Of a DNA stretch of 64,000 bases, positions 7,796 to 17,808 are shown one piece after another. Positions within the stretch are counted from its first letter, which is position 1; every line of letters starts with the position of its first letter. Below the pieces are notes generated by a model that was given only the letters and a program-made list of their open reading frames with translations, did no database searches and was not told the origin of the DNA. The stretch is from an uncultured Phycicoccus sp. Lineage in GTDB: Bacteria; Actinomycetota; Actinomycetes; Actinomycetales; Dermatophilaceae. The DNA lies in the NCBI RefSeq assembly GCF_947495705.1, contig NZ_CANLZR010000002.1, positions 310,001 through 374,000 of the forward strand, read 5' to 3'. The position numbers and the translations under genes are program-made.

Positions 7796-9850
7796 TCAGC
7801 TGACGGTGAGCGCGGTGTCGTCGACGACGAAGGACGTCTGGAGCGTGACGTCCTCGTTCATGAGGAACTTCACCGTGACCGTCTTGCCCTTGTGGGCGGT
7901 GAGGTCGAAGCTCTTCTGCACGTAGGTCGAGTTCTTGTCGAGGTTGCTGTACGTCGCGAGCGTCGTCGTCACCCCCCCGACCACGATCTGCGGCTTCATC
8001 GTGTCGTAGGCCGACGACGAGGTCGTCTCCGAGGAGTCGATGCGCACCCAGAAGCTGAGGACGGCCGAGGTGGCGGTCGACGGGATGGTCACCGTCTGCT
8101 GCTCGGTCTCGGTCGAGGTCGAGCCGTTGCCACCGAGCCACATCTTCCAGCTGCCGGTGCGGGCCGGGCGACCCGTGTTGTTGGTGATCGGGCCGGCGGT
8201 GCCGGTCCACACCGTGGCGCCGGACTCGAAGCCCGGGTTGCCGAGCAGGTTGCCACCGGTGGGCGGCGGGGGCGTCCCACCGCAGGTCTCGGACCCGGCC
8301 GCGACGCTGATGGCCGAGAACGCGGCGGCGACGGCGGTGCACTGCGCCGAGCCGGTGCCGTAGAGCTCCTTGGCCGAGGCGATGGCGCCGTTGCGCGCGG
8401 CCGCGTAGGTGCTCGACGACGTGAGCTTCGTGGCCAGCGTGCGGTACCAGATCTTCTCCATCGCCGCGCGGCCCGCACCGGTCACCGTGGAGCCGTTGCA
8501 CGTCGGGCTGTTGTAGGAGACGCCGTTGATCGTCTTCGCGCCGCTGCCCTCGGAGGCGAGGTAGAACCAGTGGTTGAGCGGACCCGAGGAGTAGTGCGGG
8601 TCGAGGTTCTTGGTCCCGCTGGTCCAGCAGTCCTGGCTCTTGCCGTCCTTGGAGGGCTTGTCCATGTAGCGCAGCGGGGTGCCGTTGCCGTTGATGTCGA
8701 TCTTCTCGCCGATGAGGTAGTCCCCCACGTCGGAGGAGTTGCTGGCGTAGAACTCGACCGCCGCACCGAAGATGTCCGAGGTGGCCTCGTTGAGGCCGCC
8801 GGACTCACCGGAGTAGATGAGGCCGGCCGTGTTCTCGGTGACGCCGTGGCTCATCTCGTGGGCGGCGACGTCGAGCGAGGTGAGCGGCTTGTTGTTGCCG
8901 GCGCCGTCGCCGTAGGTCATCTGGGTTCCGTCCCAGAAGGCGTTGACGTAGGCGTTGCCGTAGTGGACCCGGCTGCGGGCCCCGGTGCCGTTGTTCCAGA
9001 TGCCGGCGCGGCCGAGGACGCCGTTGTAGTAGGCGTACGTCTTCTCGGCGCCGTACTGCGCGTCGACACCGGCGGTCTGCCGGTTGCTGGGCGCCCCGGT
9101 GCCCCAGACGTTGTCGGCGTCTGTGAACTGGGTACCGGCGCCCGAGGTCCCTCCGTTGAGGTCGGTCGTGTAGTTGCCCACGCTGTCCTTGAGCAGCCAG
9201 TTCGAGCCGCTCTGGATCGTGTTGAGCGTGACCGTGCCGGAGTACATCGAGTGGCCCGTGCCGTTGACGATCTCGTCCCAGCTCGTGATGACCTCGCCCC
9301 GCTCGGCGTCGACGATCGTGTGGAGCCGGCTCGGGGTCTGGTCCGCCTTGACCCCGGTCGTCACGACGTCGTAGGCGAGGGTCGGGGTGCCTTCGCCCGC
9401 CCAGACGACGAGCTCGGCGTCCGAGGTCTTCCCCGCGGCCTTGGAGCGGGCTGCGCCCTTCGCCAGGGCCGTGGACCGAGCGACCTTCGGCGTCGTCGTA
9501 CGGGCCCCGACGGCGGCGTGCTCGGAGTTGAAGCGCGCCTCGCGGACCTTGCCCTTGCTGGACTTCTCGACGATCAGGTCGCCGCCGACGACGCGCAGCC
9601 CGCGCCAGGTGCGGTCGTAGCGGACGTGGGTGGTGCCGTCAGGGTCGGTGACGACCGAGCGGGTCACGAGCTTCTCGGCGGCGTCGAGGCCCAGGGCCGC
9701 GTGGTCGGAACCGGGGGAGCTCGCGGCGGAGGCGGCCGTGGTGGGGCTGCCGGCGGCGGTTGCGGCGGATACGCCGCCCACCATCGTCACGAGGGCCGCG
9801 CCCAGGGCGAGGCCGGGGGTGAGTCGTCTCACGGGGAAGGTCTCCTTCAT
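7796..9850 (-). CDS. Secreted M4-family (thermolysin-like) metalloprotease
   Basis: A 684-residue secreted neutral protease. A signal peptide spans about 1-33 (PVRRLTPGLALGAALVTMVGG), then a propeptide with an FTP/PepSY-like chaperone region to about 210. The catalytic domain has HEMSHGVTENTAG (zinc ligands and catalytic Glu) and GGLNEATSD (third zinc ligand), with LNHWFYLAS near the active-site His. After a GTPPPPTGG linker there is a C-terminal domain roughly three quarters identical to that of the M28 protein downstream. The ATG has GAAGG upstream. Role: extracellular proteolysis, probably providing peptides for the M28 aminopeptidase. Confidence 0.95.
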   Translation of the reverse strand: MKETFPVRRLTPGLALGAALVTMVGGVSAATAAGSPTTAASAASSPGSDHAALGLDAAEKLVTRSVVTDPDGTTHVRYDRTWRGLRVVGGDLIVEKSSKGKVREARFNSEHAAVGARTTTPKVARSTALAKGAARSKAAGKTSDAELVVWAGEGTPTLAYDVVTTGVKADQTPSRLHTIVDAERGEVITSWDEIVNGTGHSMYSGTVTLNTIQSGSNWLLKDSVGNYTTDLNGGTSGAGTQFTDADNVWGTGAPSNRQTAGVDAQYGAEKTYAYYNGVLGRAGIWNNGTGARSRVHYGNAYVNAFWDGTQMTYGDGAGNNKPLTSLDVAAHEMSHGVTENTAGLIYSGESGGLNEATSDIFGAAVEFYASNSSDVGDYLIGEKIDINGNGTPLRYMDKPSKDGKSQDCWTSGTKNLDPHYSSGPLNHWFYLASEGSGAKTINGVSYNSPTCNGSTVTGAGRAAMEKIWYRTLATKLTSSSTYAAARNGAIASAKELYGTGSAQCTAVAAAFSAISVAAGSETCGGTPPPPTGGNLLGNPGFESGATVWTGTAGPITNNTGRPARTGSWKMWLGGNGSTSTETEQQTVTIPSTATSAVLSFWVRIDSSETTSSSAYDTMKPQIVVGGVTTTLATYSNLDKNSTYVQKSFDLTAHKGKTVTVKFLMNEDVTLQTSFVVDDTALTVS

Positions 9851-9915
9851 GGAGGGACGCCCGGGTTCCGGGCACGAGGGGAAACTTCCTCCCGCGCATC
9901 CCCTTCCGACAATGG

Positions 9916-9928
9916 TTCTTGCGAAGAA
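9916..9928. promoter_or_regulatory. AT-rich palindrome between the M4 protease and lipase genes
   Basis: TTCTT-GCG-AAGAA, a perfect 5+5 palindrome in the only AT-rich stretch of this divergent 181-base region. It may be an operator for the protease or lipase gene. There is no factor assignment. Confidence 0.3.
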
Positions 9929-10031
9929 TTGACCGACCTGCCGGAACTCTTTACCCGGCGCCGTGTCGGCCTTGACCTTCCCTCAGGTCTCGCTGAGAAG
10001 AGTGGACAAGGGGCCGTACAGTGTGCCCGCG

Positions 10032-10964
10032 ATGGCGACGTGGCCGCTCCGACCCCCGGTCGAGACCCACCCGGACGAGACGTCGGGCCCGGTCTCGGCC
10101 CTCGCCTGCGTGCGGGCGGCCGCGCGGGGCGTCGCCGCGCTCGCCGACCCGGCCGTCCTCGCGGGCGCCGCGGTCGAGGCGGTCTGGCTGGGCGCCCATG
10201 TCGCCACCTGGCCGGTCGGGCTCGTCACCGGGGCCGGGCGGCCGCCCGAGCCGTCGTACCGGCTCGAACATCTGCCCCCGGTGCAGCGCGGGCTGCTCGT
10301 GTCCGACGTGGAGGCGGCCGGGACGCCGATCCTGCTGGTCCACGGCGTGGTGAGCAACCGGTCGATCTTCACCCTGCTGCGCCGCGGGCTCACCCGGCGG
10401 GGCTTCTCCAACGTCTTCGCGATGAACTACTCGACGGTCGCGACCGACGTCCGCACCGCCTCGCTCCGGCTCGCCGAGGAGGTGGAGCAGATCGCCGCGG
10501 AGACCGGGTTCGAGCGGATCCACGTCATCGGGCACAGCCTCGGCGGCCTCATCGCCCGCTACTACGTGACCCGCCTCGGGGGCGACGCGCGGGTGCACAC
10601 CCTGGTGACCCTCGGGACGCCGCACGAGGGCACCCGGGTGGCGTACGCCGTCCCGACCCGGCTGGCGCGGCAGATGCGTCCCGGCAGCGGGCTCATGCGC
10701 GAGCTGGCGCGCCCGGCCCACGGCTGCCGCACCCGGTTCATCTCGTACTGGTCCGACGCCGACGCCGCGATCTTCCCGCAGCGGTCCGCGGCCATCCGGC
10801 ACCGCGACCTGACCGCCCGCAACGTGCGGCTCCACGGCGCCGGCCACCTGACATTGCCCATGCTCGGCGACGTCGTGCACGGGATCTCGGCGGCCCTCGC
10901 GCAGCTCGACGCCGACGGCACCACCGTGCGGAGCGGAGCGACGCCGCTGTCCCGCCGGGACTGA
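10032..10964 (+). CDS. Alpha/beta hydrolase, triacylglycerol-lipase-like
   Basis: A 310-residue hydrolase. The oxyanion strand is ILLVHGVVSNRS, the nucleophile elbow is GHSLGGLIARYY, and a late His lies in HGAGHLTLP, so a Ser-Asp-His triad is plausible. It resembles actinobacterial lipases of the LipA/EstA type (PGAP1-like), acting on acyl esters. No signal peptide is clear; residues 25-60 are Ala-rich and moderately hydrophobic. The ATG was chosen because TACAGT lies at 10017-10022, nine bases upstream; an in-frame GTG at 10023 is the alternative. Confidence 0.82.
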   Translation: MATWPLRPPVETHPDETSGPVSALACVRAAARGVAALADPAVLAGAAVEAVWLGAHVATWPVGLVTGAGRPPEPSYRLEHLPPVQRGLLVSDVEAAGTPILLVHGVVSNRSIFTLLRRGLTRRGFSNVFAMNYSTVATDVRTASLRLAEEVEQIAAETGFERIHVIGHSLGGLIARYYVTRLGGDARVHTLVTLGTPHEGTRVAYAVPTRLARQMRPGSGLMRELARPAHGCRTRFISYWSDADAAIFPQRSAAIRHRDLTARNVRLHGAGHLTLPMLGDVVHGISAALAQLDADGTTVRSGATPLSRRD

Positions 10965-11118
10965 GCCGTGACCGGCTCCTGACGATCTCCAGAAGTTCCT
11001 GAGAGAACCCCGAGATTCGCCAAACGTTCGACAAACCGGGGTTTGCCCAGGTCACATGGGCCATACCCGCCGCGACGAGTGCTAAACCCGACGCGACACT
11101 CTCAGGATGTGAGTTCCG

Positions 11119-11142
11119 GTCACGGAATGGTCACGCTACGGT
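11119..11142 (+). promoter_or_regulatory. Candidate promoter with MtrA-like direct repeat for the M23 peptidase
   Basis: Two GTCAC half-sites (11119-11123 and 11130-11134) are spaced 11 bases, one helical turn apart, directly before a TACGGT -10 element (11137-11142). The -35 position has only TTCCGG, so activation by a bound factor would make sense. Such GTCAC/GTAAC-type direct repeats are described for the response regulator MtrA, which controls cell-wall peptidases in actinobacteria. The assignment is inference. Confidence 0.4.
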
Positions 11143-11201
11143 GGACGAGCCCGCCAGGCATGTTCTGCCCCACCTCTCACCCCCCTGAGGTTCATCTCTC
11201 C

Positions 11202-11981
11202 GTGAGTTCCCGGTCCTACCGCGGCCGCCACTCCGGGCGCCACCGCGCCCCGTCCCGTGGCCTGCGCCTCCCTCGCGCGTTCGGCGCCGGCTTCGTCCTC
11301 CCGACGACGGCCGCCGCCGCGCTCGTGGTGACGGCCACCGGGGCCAGCGTCGCGGAGTCGGCCGCACCCCCCACCTTCGACCTCAACGGTCAGCAGACGG
11401 CCATGGCGCGGACCCAGGAGGCGGCCGACGAGGCGACCTCCACCGAGATCGCGGTCCGCCGCGCCGACGCGGCCCTGTCCTCCGCCGCTCTCCAGGGCCG
11501 CGCCGAGGCCCAGCAGCGCGCCGCCCGCGCCGCCAAGCGCAAGGCCGCCCAGGAGGCCAAGGCCCGCGCCGAGGCCGAGCGGCGGGCGAAGAAGTGGGTC
11601 CGCCCGATCAGCGTCTGGAACGTCACGTCCAACTTCGGCTGGCGCTGGGGCAAGAACCACGACGGCATGGACCTCGGCGCCCCCACCGGCACTCCCCTCG
11701 TCGCCATGTCCAAGGGCAAGGTCATCAAGGCCGGCTGGGAGGACAGCTTCGGCTACAAGGTCGCGATCCTGTACTGGGACGGCAGCGTCTCCTGGTACGC
11801 CCACATGAGCCGCATCGACGTCGCCGCCGGCCAGGAGGTCCTCCCGGGCGAGCAGGTCGGGCTCGTCGGCAACACCGGGCACTCGTTCGGGTCGCACCTG
11901 CACCTCGAGATGCAGGCCGCGCCCACCGGCGACAACCCCCTCGACCCCGTGCCCTGGCTGAAGGACCACGGCCTCTGGTGA
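11202..11981 (+). CDS. Secreted M23-family cell-wall endopeptidase
   Basis: A 259-residue exported protein. A basic N-terminus precedes a hydrophobic stretch (GAGFVLPTTAAAALVVTATG, about residues 33-52), a Glu/Ala/Arg-rich coiled coil follows (about 95-130), and an M23 domain begins near residue 145. Zinc ligands are visible as HDGMDLG and HLHLE, with GSHLHLEMQAAPTG typical of active LytM-type peptidases. M23 enzymes cut peptide crosslinks in peptidoglycan. The GTG start is a choice; longer in-frame starts exist upstream but lack a good ribosome site. In M. tuberculosis an M23-type gene also stands between pcrA and sucC. Confidence 0.88.
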   Translation: MSSRSYRGRHSGRHRAPSRGLRLPRAFGAGFVLPTTAAAALVVTATGASVAESAAPPTFDLNGQQTAMARTQEAADEATSTEIAVRRADAALSSAALQGRAEAQQRAARAAKRKAAQEAKARAEAERRAKKWVRPISVWNVTSNFGWRWGKNHDGMDLGAPTGTPLVAMSKGKVIKAGWEDSFGYKVAILYWDGSVSWYAHMSRIDVAAGQEVLPGEQVGLVGNTGHSFGSHLHLEMQAAPTGDNPLDPVPWLKDHGLW

Positions 11982-12010
11982 CCCGGCGCCTCGGCGCCGA
12001 CACCCCTCGG

Positions 12011-12031
12011 ACCCCGGCCATCGGCCGGGGT
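12011..12031 (+). terminator. Rho-independent terminator after the M23 gene
   Basis: Perfect 9-base stem ACCCCGGCC with loop ATC, followed at once by TCTGTCAT, 29 bases after the M23 stop codon. Confidence 0.75.
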
Positions 12032-12137
12032 TCTGTCATGTCCGGCCGCCTTGCCGAACCGCCGCCCGCTCGGAACACTGGGACGAGCCCCCCGCCGGTC
12101 ACCCGGCGCGAGCGGGACCGAGGAAAGGGGTGGCTCC

Positions 12138-13307
12138 ATGGACGGAGCGACAGTCCACTTGCTGGTGGGGACGACGAAGGGCGCGTTCGTCATCGACGGC
12201 GACGCCGGGCGCACGCGCTGGACGGTGCGGGGCCCGTTCTGCGACGGGTGGCCGGTCAACCACGTCATCGGTGACCCCGACACGGGGATGATGTGGGCCG
12301 GCGGCGGGGGCGACTGGTCGGGGGCGGGGGTCTGGCGCTCCGGCGACGGCGGACACACCTGGGACCTCACCAAGCTGACGTCCGGGCAGATGGACGCGTG
12401 GGCCGCCGGTGACCCCGAGTTCGCCGCCTCCATCGGGTGGACCGAGACCGCGCCACCGTTCGGGGAGGACTTCGTCCAGGTGTGGTCGCTGGGACGGGCC
12501 GGTGGCCGGCTCTACGCGGGGATGAAGCCCGCGACCCTGCTCGTCAGCGACGACGACGGTGCCACGTGGGAGGTGGTCAAGGGGCTCACGGACCACCCCT
12601 CGGCCGCCGACTGGGGCCCCGGCGCCGCCGGGTTGGTCCTGCACACGATCGTCGCCGACCCCGCGGACCCCGACAGGCTGTGGGTCGGCATCTCGGCCGC
12701 CGGCGTGTTCGCCTCCGAGGACGGCGGCGTCACGTGGGAGCGGCGCAACGACCTCGCCGATCCCGCCGACGGCGAGGGTCACACCCACCCGGCCGCAGCA
12801 GCGGACGGGCACACCGGGTTCTGCGTCCACCACCTCGTCCGGGCCGCCGGCGAGGGCGACCTGCTGTACCAGCAGAACCACCACGGGGTCTGGCGCTCCA
12901 GCGACGGCGGGCGGCGCTGGCACGCCGTGACCGCCGGCCTGCCCTCGACGTTCGGGTTCCCGATCCGGGTGCATCCCCGCGACGGTCGGACGATCTGGAC
13001 GGTGCCGCTCAACGGCGACACCGAGGGTCGCTACCCGCCGGACGCCGCCGCCGCCGTGTGGCGCTCGCGGGACGGGGGCGCCTCGTGGCAGGACCTGCGC
13101 GACGGCCTTCCCCAGGAGTCCTGCTTCTTCACCGTGCTGCGGCAGGCGATGGCCGGCGACGGCGGCGACCCCGCCGGGGTCTACTTCGGCACCAACACCG
13201 GCTCGGTCTTCGCCAGCCGCGACGAGGGCGACACCTGGGACGAGATCGCCCGGCACCTGCCGACCGTCCTGGCCGTCGAGGCGTTCGAGCCCGCCCGCGG
13301 GCGCTGA
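12138..13307 (+). CDS. Asp-box (BNR) beta-propeller protein, sialidase-like fold
   Basis: A 389-residue protein with at least five Asp-box motifs of the form SxDxGxxW: SGDGGHTW, SEDGGVTW, SSDGGRRW, SRDGGASW and SRDEGDTW. These mark blades of a propeller like that of sialidases and photosystem assembly factor Ycf48. No signal peptide is seen, and the sialidase catalytic Arg triad is not apparent, so glycosidase activity should not be assumed. A good ribosome site (AGGAAAGGGG) precedes the ATG. It is convergent with pcrA, the stops being four bases apart. Function unknown. Confidence 0.8.
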   Translation: MDGATVHLLVGTTKGAFVIDGDAGRTRWTVRGPFCDGWPVNHVIGDPDTGMMWAGGGGDWSGAGVWRSGDGGHTWDLTKLTSGQMDAWAAGDPEFAASIGWTETAPPFGEDFVQVWSLGRAGGRLYAGMKPATLLVSDDDGATWEVVKGLTDHPSAADWGPGAAGLVLHTIVADPADPDRLWVGISAAGVFASEDGGVTWERRNDLADPADGEGHTHPAAAADGHTGFCVHHLVRAAGEGDLLYQQNHHGVWRSSDGGRRWHAVTAGLPSTFGFPIRVHPRDGRTIWTVPLNGDTEGRYPPDAAAAVWRSRDGGASWQDLRDGLPQESCFFTVLRQAMAGDGGDPAGVYFGTNTGSVFASRDEGDTWDEIARHLPTVLAVEAFEPARGR

Positions 13308-13311
13308 CGGG

Positions 13312-15759
<2,448 letters not shown>

Positions 15760-15824
15760 CGTGGACCAACCCTACGTCCCGGTGCCGACCTCCGGCACGA
15801 CCCGCGGCGCCGGCCGGGGACCCG

Positions 15825-15863
15825 ACGGCGGCCGGGCCCCCTCGACAGGGACCCGGCCGCCGT
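15825..15863 (-). terminator. Hairpin terminator between the small secreted-protein gene and pcrA
   Basis: Perfect 12-base inverted repeat (ACGGCGGCCGGG and complement), which can be extended by three pairs beyond one mismatch. It starts 19 bases past the stop of the secreted-protein gene and would also insulate pcrA. Confidence 0.7.
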
Positions 15864-15881
15864 GAGCGGGGTGCGAGGGGG

Positions 15882-16199
15882 TCAGCCGCACCAGGGGTAG
15901 ACGAAGAGGCTGTTGTCGCCCGCCCGGTGGTCGGCGAGGAGGAGCTTGAAGGGGATGGGGTCCGGGACGCCGGAGATGTCGGCGCCGGGGCGCACCGTGA
16001 CACCGAGGCTCACGGCCGTCCCGATCGCGACGCCGTTGTCGCGGACCGCCTTGAAGGCGCCGATGCTCTTGAGGGTGGCGATGCCGGCGGCCTGGCAGCG
16101 GCCGTCCGCCGGTGCGGCGCTGGCCGCGCTTGCCCCCACGGCGGTCAGTCCGGCAGCGGCCAGGGCTGCAGCGGCGATGCGGGTACGGGTGCGGATCAT
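15882..16199 (-). CDS. Small secreted protein of unknown function
   Basis: A 105-residue protein with a clear signal peptide (RTRTRIAAAALAAAGLTAVG, cleavage probably after ASA-ASA near residue 28). The mature part of about 75 residues has two Cys, in GRCQAAG and in the terminal YPWCG, which probably pair. I recognise no domain. The ribosome site AAAGGAG precedes the ATG. A plausible sigma-A promoter lies upstream, and a strong terminator follows, so it is a single-gene unit. Confidence 0.8.
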   Translation of the reverse strand: MIRTRTRIAAAALAAAGLTAVGASAASAAPADGRCQAAGIATLKSIGAFKAVRDNGVAIGTAVSLGVTVRPGADISGVPDPIPFKLLLADHRAGDNSLFVYPWCG

Positions 16200-16250
16200 G
16201 AGTGACTCCTTTGTCGGGCTCGACCGGGGCTCTCCGGCTGATGTCGTTCG

Positions 16251-16279
16251 ACGTTAGACGTTCCGCGTTCCCGTGTCTA
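16251..16279 (-). promoter_or_regulatory. Candidate sigma-A promoter for the small secreted protein
   Basis: On the minus strand, TAGACA (16279-16274) and TAACGT (16256-16251) are separated by 17 bases, in an AT-richer stretch. This would give a leader of about 45 bases containing the AAAGGAG ribosome site. Repeats of GACGTT overlap the -10. Confidence 0.45.
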
Positions 16280-16334
16280 GTGTTTGTCCAATGTTTGTTC
16301 AGGGAGGCCGACCCCGTCTGCCGACCCGAGCCCC

Positions 16335-16340
16335 TACGGT
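16335..16340 (+). promoter_or_regulatory. -10 element of a leaderless transcript (LigD-type polymerase)
   Basis: TACGGT six bases before the GTG start. At this distance transcription would begin at the start codon. The same geometry recurs at many genes in the window. Confidence 0.6.
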
Positions 16341-16346
16341 GGGCGG

Positions 16347-17336
16347 GTGGCCTCGCGCAAGGGTGAGTTCGGGGAGCCGGTGGTCCTCGACGTCGACGGC
16401 TTCGACGTGCGCGTCTCCAGCCCCGAGCGGGTGTACTTCCCGGCCCGGGGCGAGACCAAGCTCGATCTCGTCCGCTACTACCTGTCGGTGGGCGACGGCA
16501 TCGTCAACGCGCTGCGCGAGCGGCCGTGCATGCTGCACCGCTTCCCCGACGGGGTCGCCGGGCAGAAGGTGCACCAGAAGCGCCTCCCGCGCGGCGCGCC
16601 GCCGTGGGTCGAGACCGTCCGGCTGCACTTCCCCCGGTACGGGCTGCACGCCGACGAGCTGTGCGTCACCCGGCTCGCTGACGTCGCCTGGGCCTGCCAG
16701 ATGAGCACGGTGGAGTTCCATCCGTGGAACAGCCGTCGTGCCGACACCGAGAAGCCCGACGAGTGGCGCATCGACCTCGACCCGATGCCGGAGGCGCCGT
16801 TCTCCCGGGTCCGGCGGGCCGCGCACGTCACCCACGAGGTGCTCGACGAGCTCGGCGCCGTCGGGTGGCCGAAGACCAGCGGGGGCCACGGGCTGCACGT
16901 GTACGTGCGGATCGCCCCCGACCACGGCTTCAGCGATGTCCGGCGGGCCGCGCTCGCCTTCGCACGGGAGGTCGAGCGGCGCATCCCCGAGGACGTGACG
17001 ACCACGTGGTGGCGCAAGGACCGCGACCCCGAGGCCGTCTTCCTCGACTACAACCAGAACGCCCGCGACCACACCATCGCGGCGGCCTACTCGGTGCGGG
17101 GCAACGACATCGGCACCGTCTCGGCCCCCATCACCTGGGCCGAGGTCGACGACGTGGAGCCCGACGACTTCACGATCGCGACGATGCCGGACCGGTACGC
17201 GCGCCTCGGCGACCTGCACGCCGGCATCGACGACGCGGTGTTCGACATCGCGCCCCTGCTCGAGTGGGCGGAGCGGGACGAGGCCGAGGGGGCGCAGGCG
17301 CCGCCGGAGCCCGAGGACGACACCGGGAAGCCCTGA
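16347..17336 (+). CDS. Stand-alone LigD-type polymerase/primase domain protein
   Basis: A 329-residue archaeo-eukaryotic primase-like polymerase, related to the POL domain of LigD. It shows the RIDLDPMPEAPF stretch with the catalytic DxD pair, SGGHGLHVYVRI with the nucleotide-binding Ser/His, and FLDYNQNARDHTIAAAYSVR, a family hallmark. LigD ligase and nuclease domains are absent, and no ku gene is nearby. Mycobacterial homologues of this free-standing kind (PolD1/PolD2, Prim-PolC) do gap filling and ribonucleotide insertion in repair. The GTG start is fixed by the TACGGT six bases upstream. It overlaps the next gene by one base (TGATG). Confidence 0.9.
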   Translation: MASRKGEFGEPVVLDVDGFDVRVSSPERVYFPARGETKLDLVRYYLSVGDGIVNALRERPCMLHRFPDGVAGQKVHQKRLPRGAPPWVETVRLHFPRYGLHADELCVTRLADVAWACQMSTVEFHPWNSRRADTEKPDEWRIDLDPMPEAPFSRVRRAAHVTHEVLDELGAVGWPKTSGGHGLHVYVRIAPDHGFSDVRRAALAFAREVERRIPEDVTTTWWRKDRDPEAVFLDYNQNARDHTIAAAYSVRGNDIGTVSAPITWAEVDDVEPDDFTIATMPDRYARLGDLHAGIDDAVFDIAPLLEWAERDEAEGAQAPPEPEDDTGKP

Positions 17337-17779
17337 TGGACCTCGTCGTCCCGCCGGGCCCCGGGGTCCCCCAGGGGCTCACCGTGCCCGGCTCCGAGCT
17401 CGTCGAACGCTTCTCGCGCTCGTCGGGCCCCGGCGGCCAGGGGGTCAACACGGCCGACAGCCGGGTCGAGCTCGAGCTCGACGTCGAGGGTCTCGGGCTG
17501 CTGACGCCGACGCAGCGGCGCCGGGTACTGACGGCGCTCGAGGGCCGCCTCGTCGACGGCCGGCTCGTCGTGACGGCGTCCGAGCACCGGCAGCAGCGCC
17601 GCAACCGGGTCGCCGCCCGCGACCGGATGGCCGACCTGCTGCGCGAGGCGATGGCCCCACCGCCCCCGGCCCGCCGGGCGACCCGGCCGACGCGCGGCTC
17701 CATGGAACGTCGGCTCGCCGCGAAGAAACGGCGCGGCGACCTCAAGTCCGCCCGGAGCCGACCGCCGGCCGACGCCTGA
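17336..17779 (+). CDS. arfB: ArfB-like peptidyl-tRNA hydrolase (ribosome rescue)
   Basis: A 147-residue class-I release-factor-like protein. It has the catalytic GGQ in SRSSGPGGQGVNTADSRVEL and a basic C-terminal tail (RRLAAKKRRGDLKSARSR) that in ArfB/YaeJ enters the mRNA channel of stalled ribosomes. It lacks the codon-recognition domain of RF1 and RF2. Its ATG overlaps the polymerase stop as TGATG, so translation is coupled. The pairing of a repair polymerase with a rescue factor is probably operonic convenience rather than a shared pathway. Confidence 0.92.
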   Translation: MDLVVPPGPGVPQGLTVPGSELVERFSRSSGPGGQGVNTADSRVELELDVEGLGLLTPTQRRRVLTALEGRLVDGRLVVTASEHRQQRRNRVAARDRMADLLREAMAPPPPARRATRPTRGSMERRLAAKKRRGDLKSARSRPPADA

Positions 17780-17808
17780 CGCTCAGGCGCGCCGGCGCGG
17801 CCACGGCG

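Noticed and set aside
9963-10031. Upstream GTG start (9963) for the lipase
   Set aside because: It would include the TACAGT promoter-like hexamer within the coding region, and the added residues do not resemble a signal peptide.
10965-11201. c-di-AMP (ydaO-type) riboswitch before the M23 gene
   Set aside because: Such riboswitches precede some actinobacterial cell-wall hydrolase genes, but I could not find the conserved core in the 237 bases. The small CAAACC-GG-GGTTTG palindrome at 11032-11045 is too short to call.
12138-13307. Sialidase function for the Asp-box protein
   Set aside because: Asp-box repeats only show the propeller fold. No signal peptide or catalytic Arg triad is visible.
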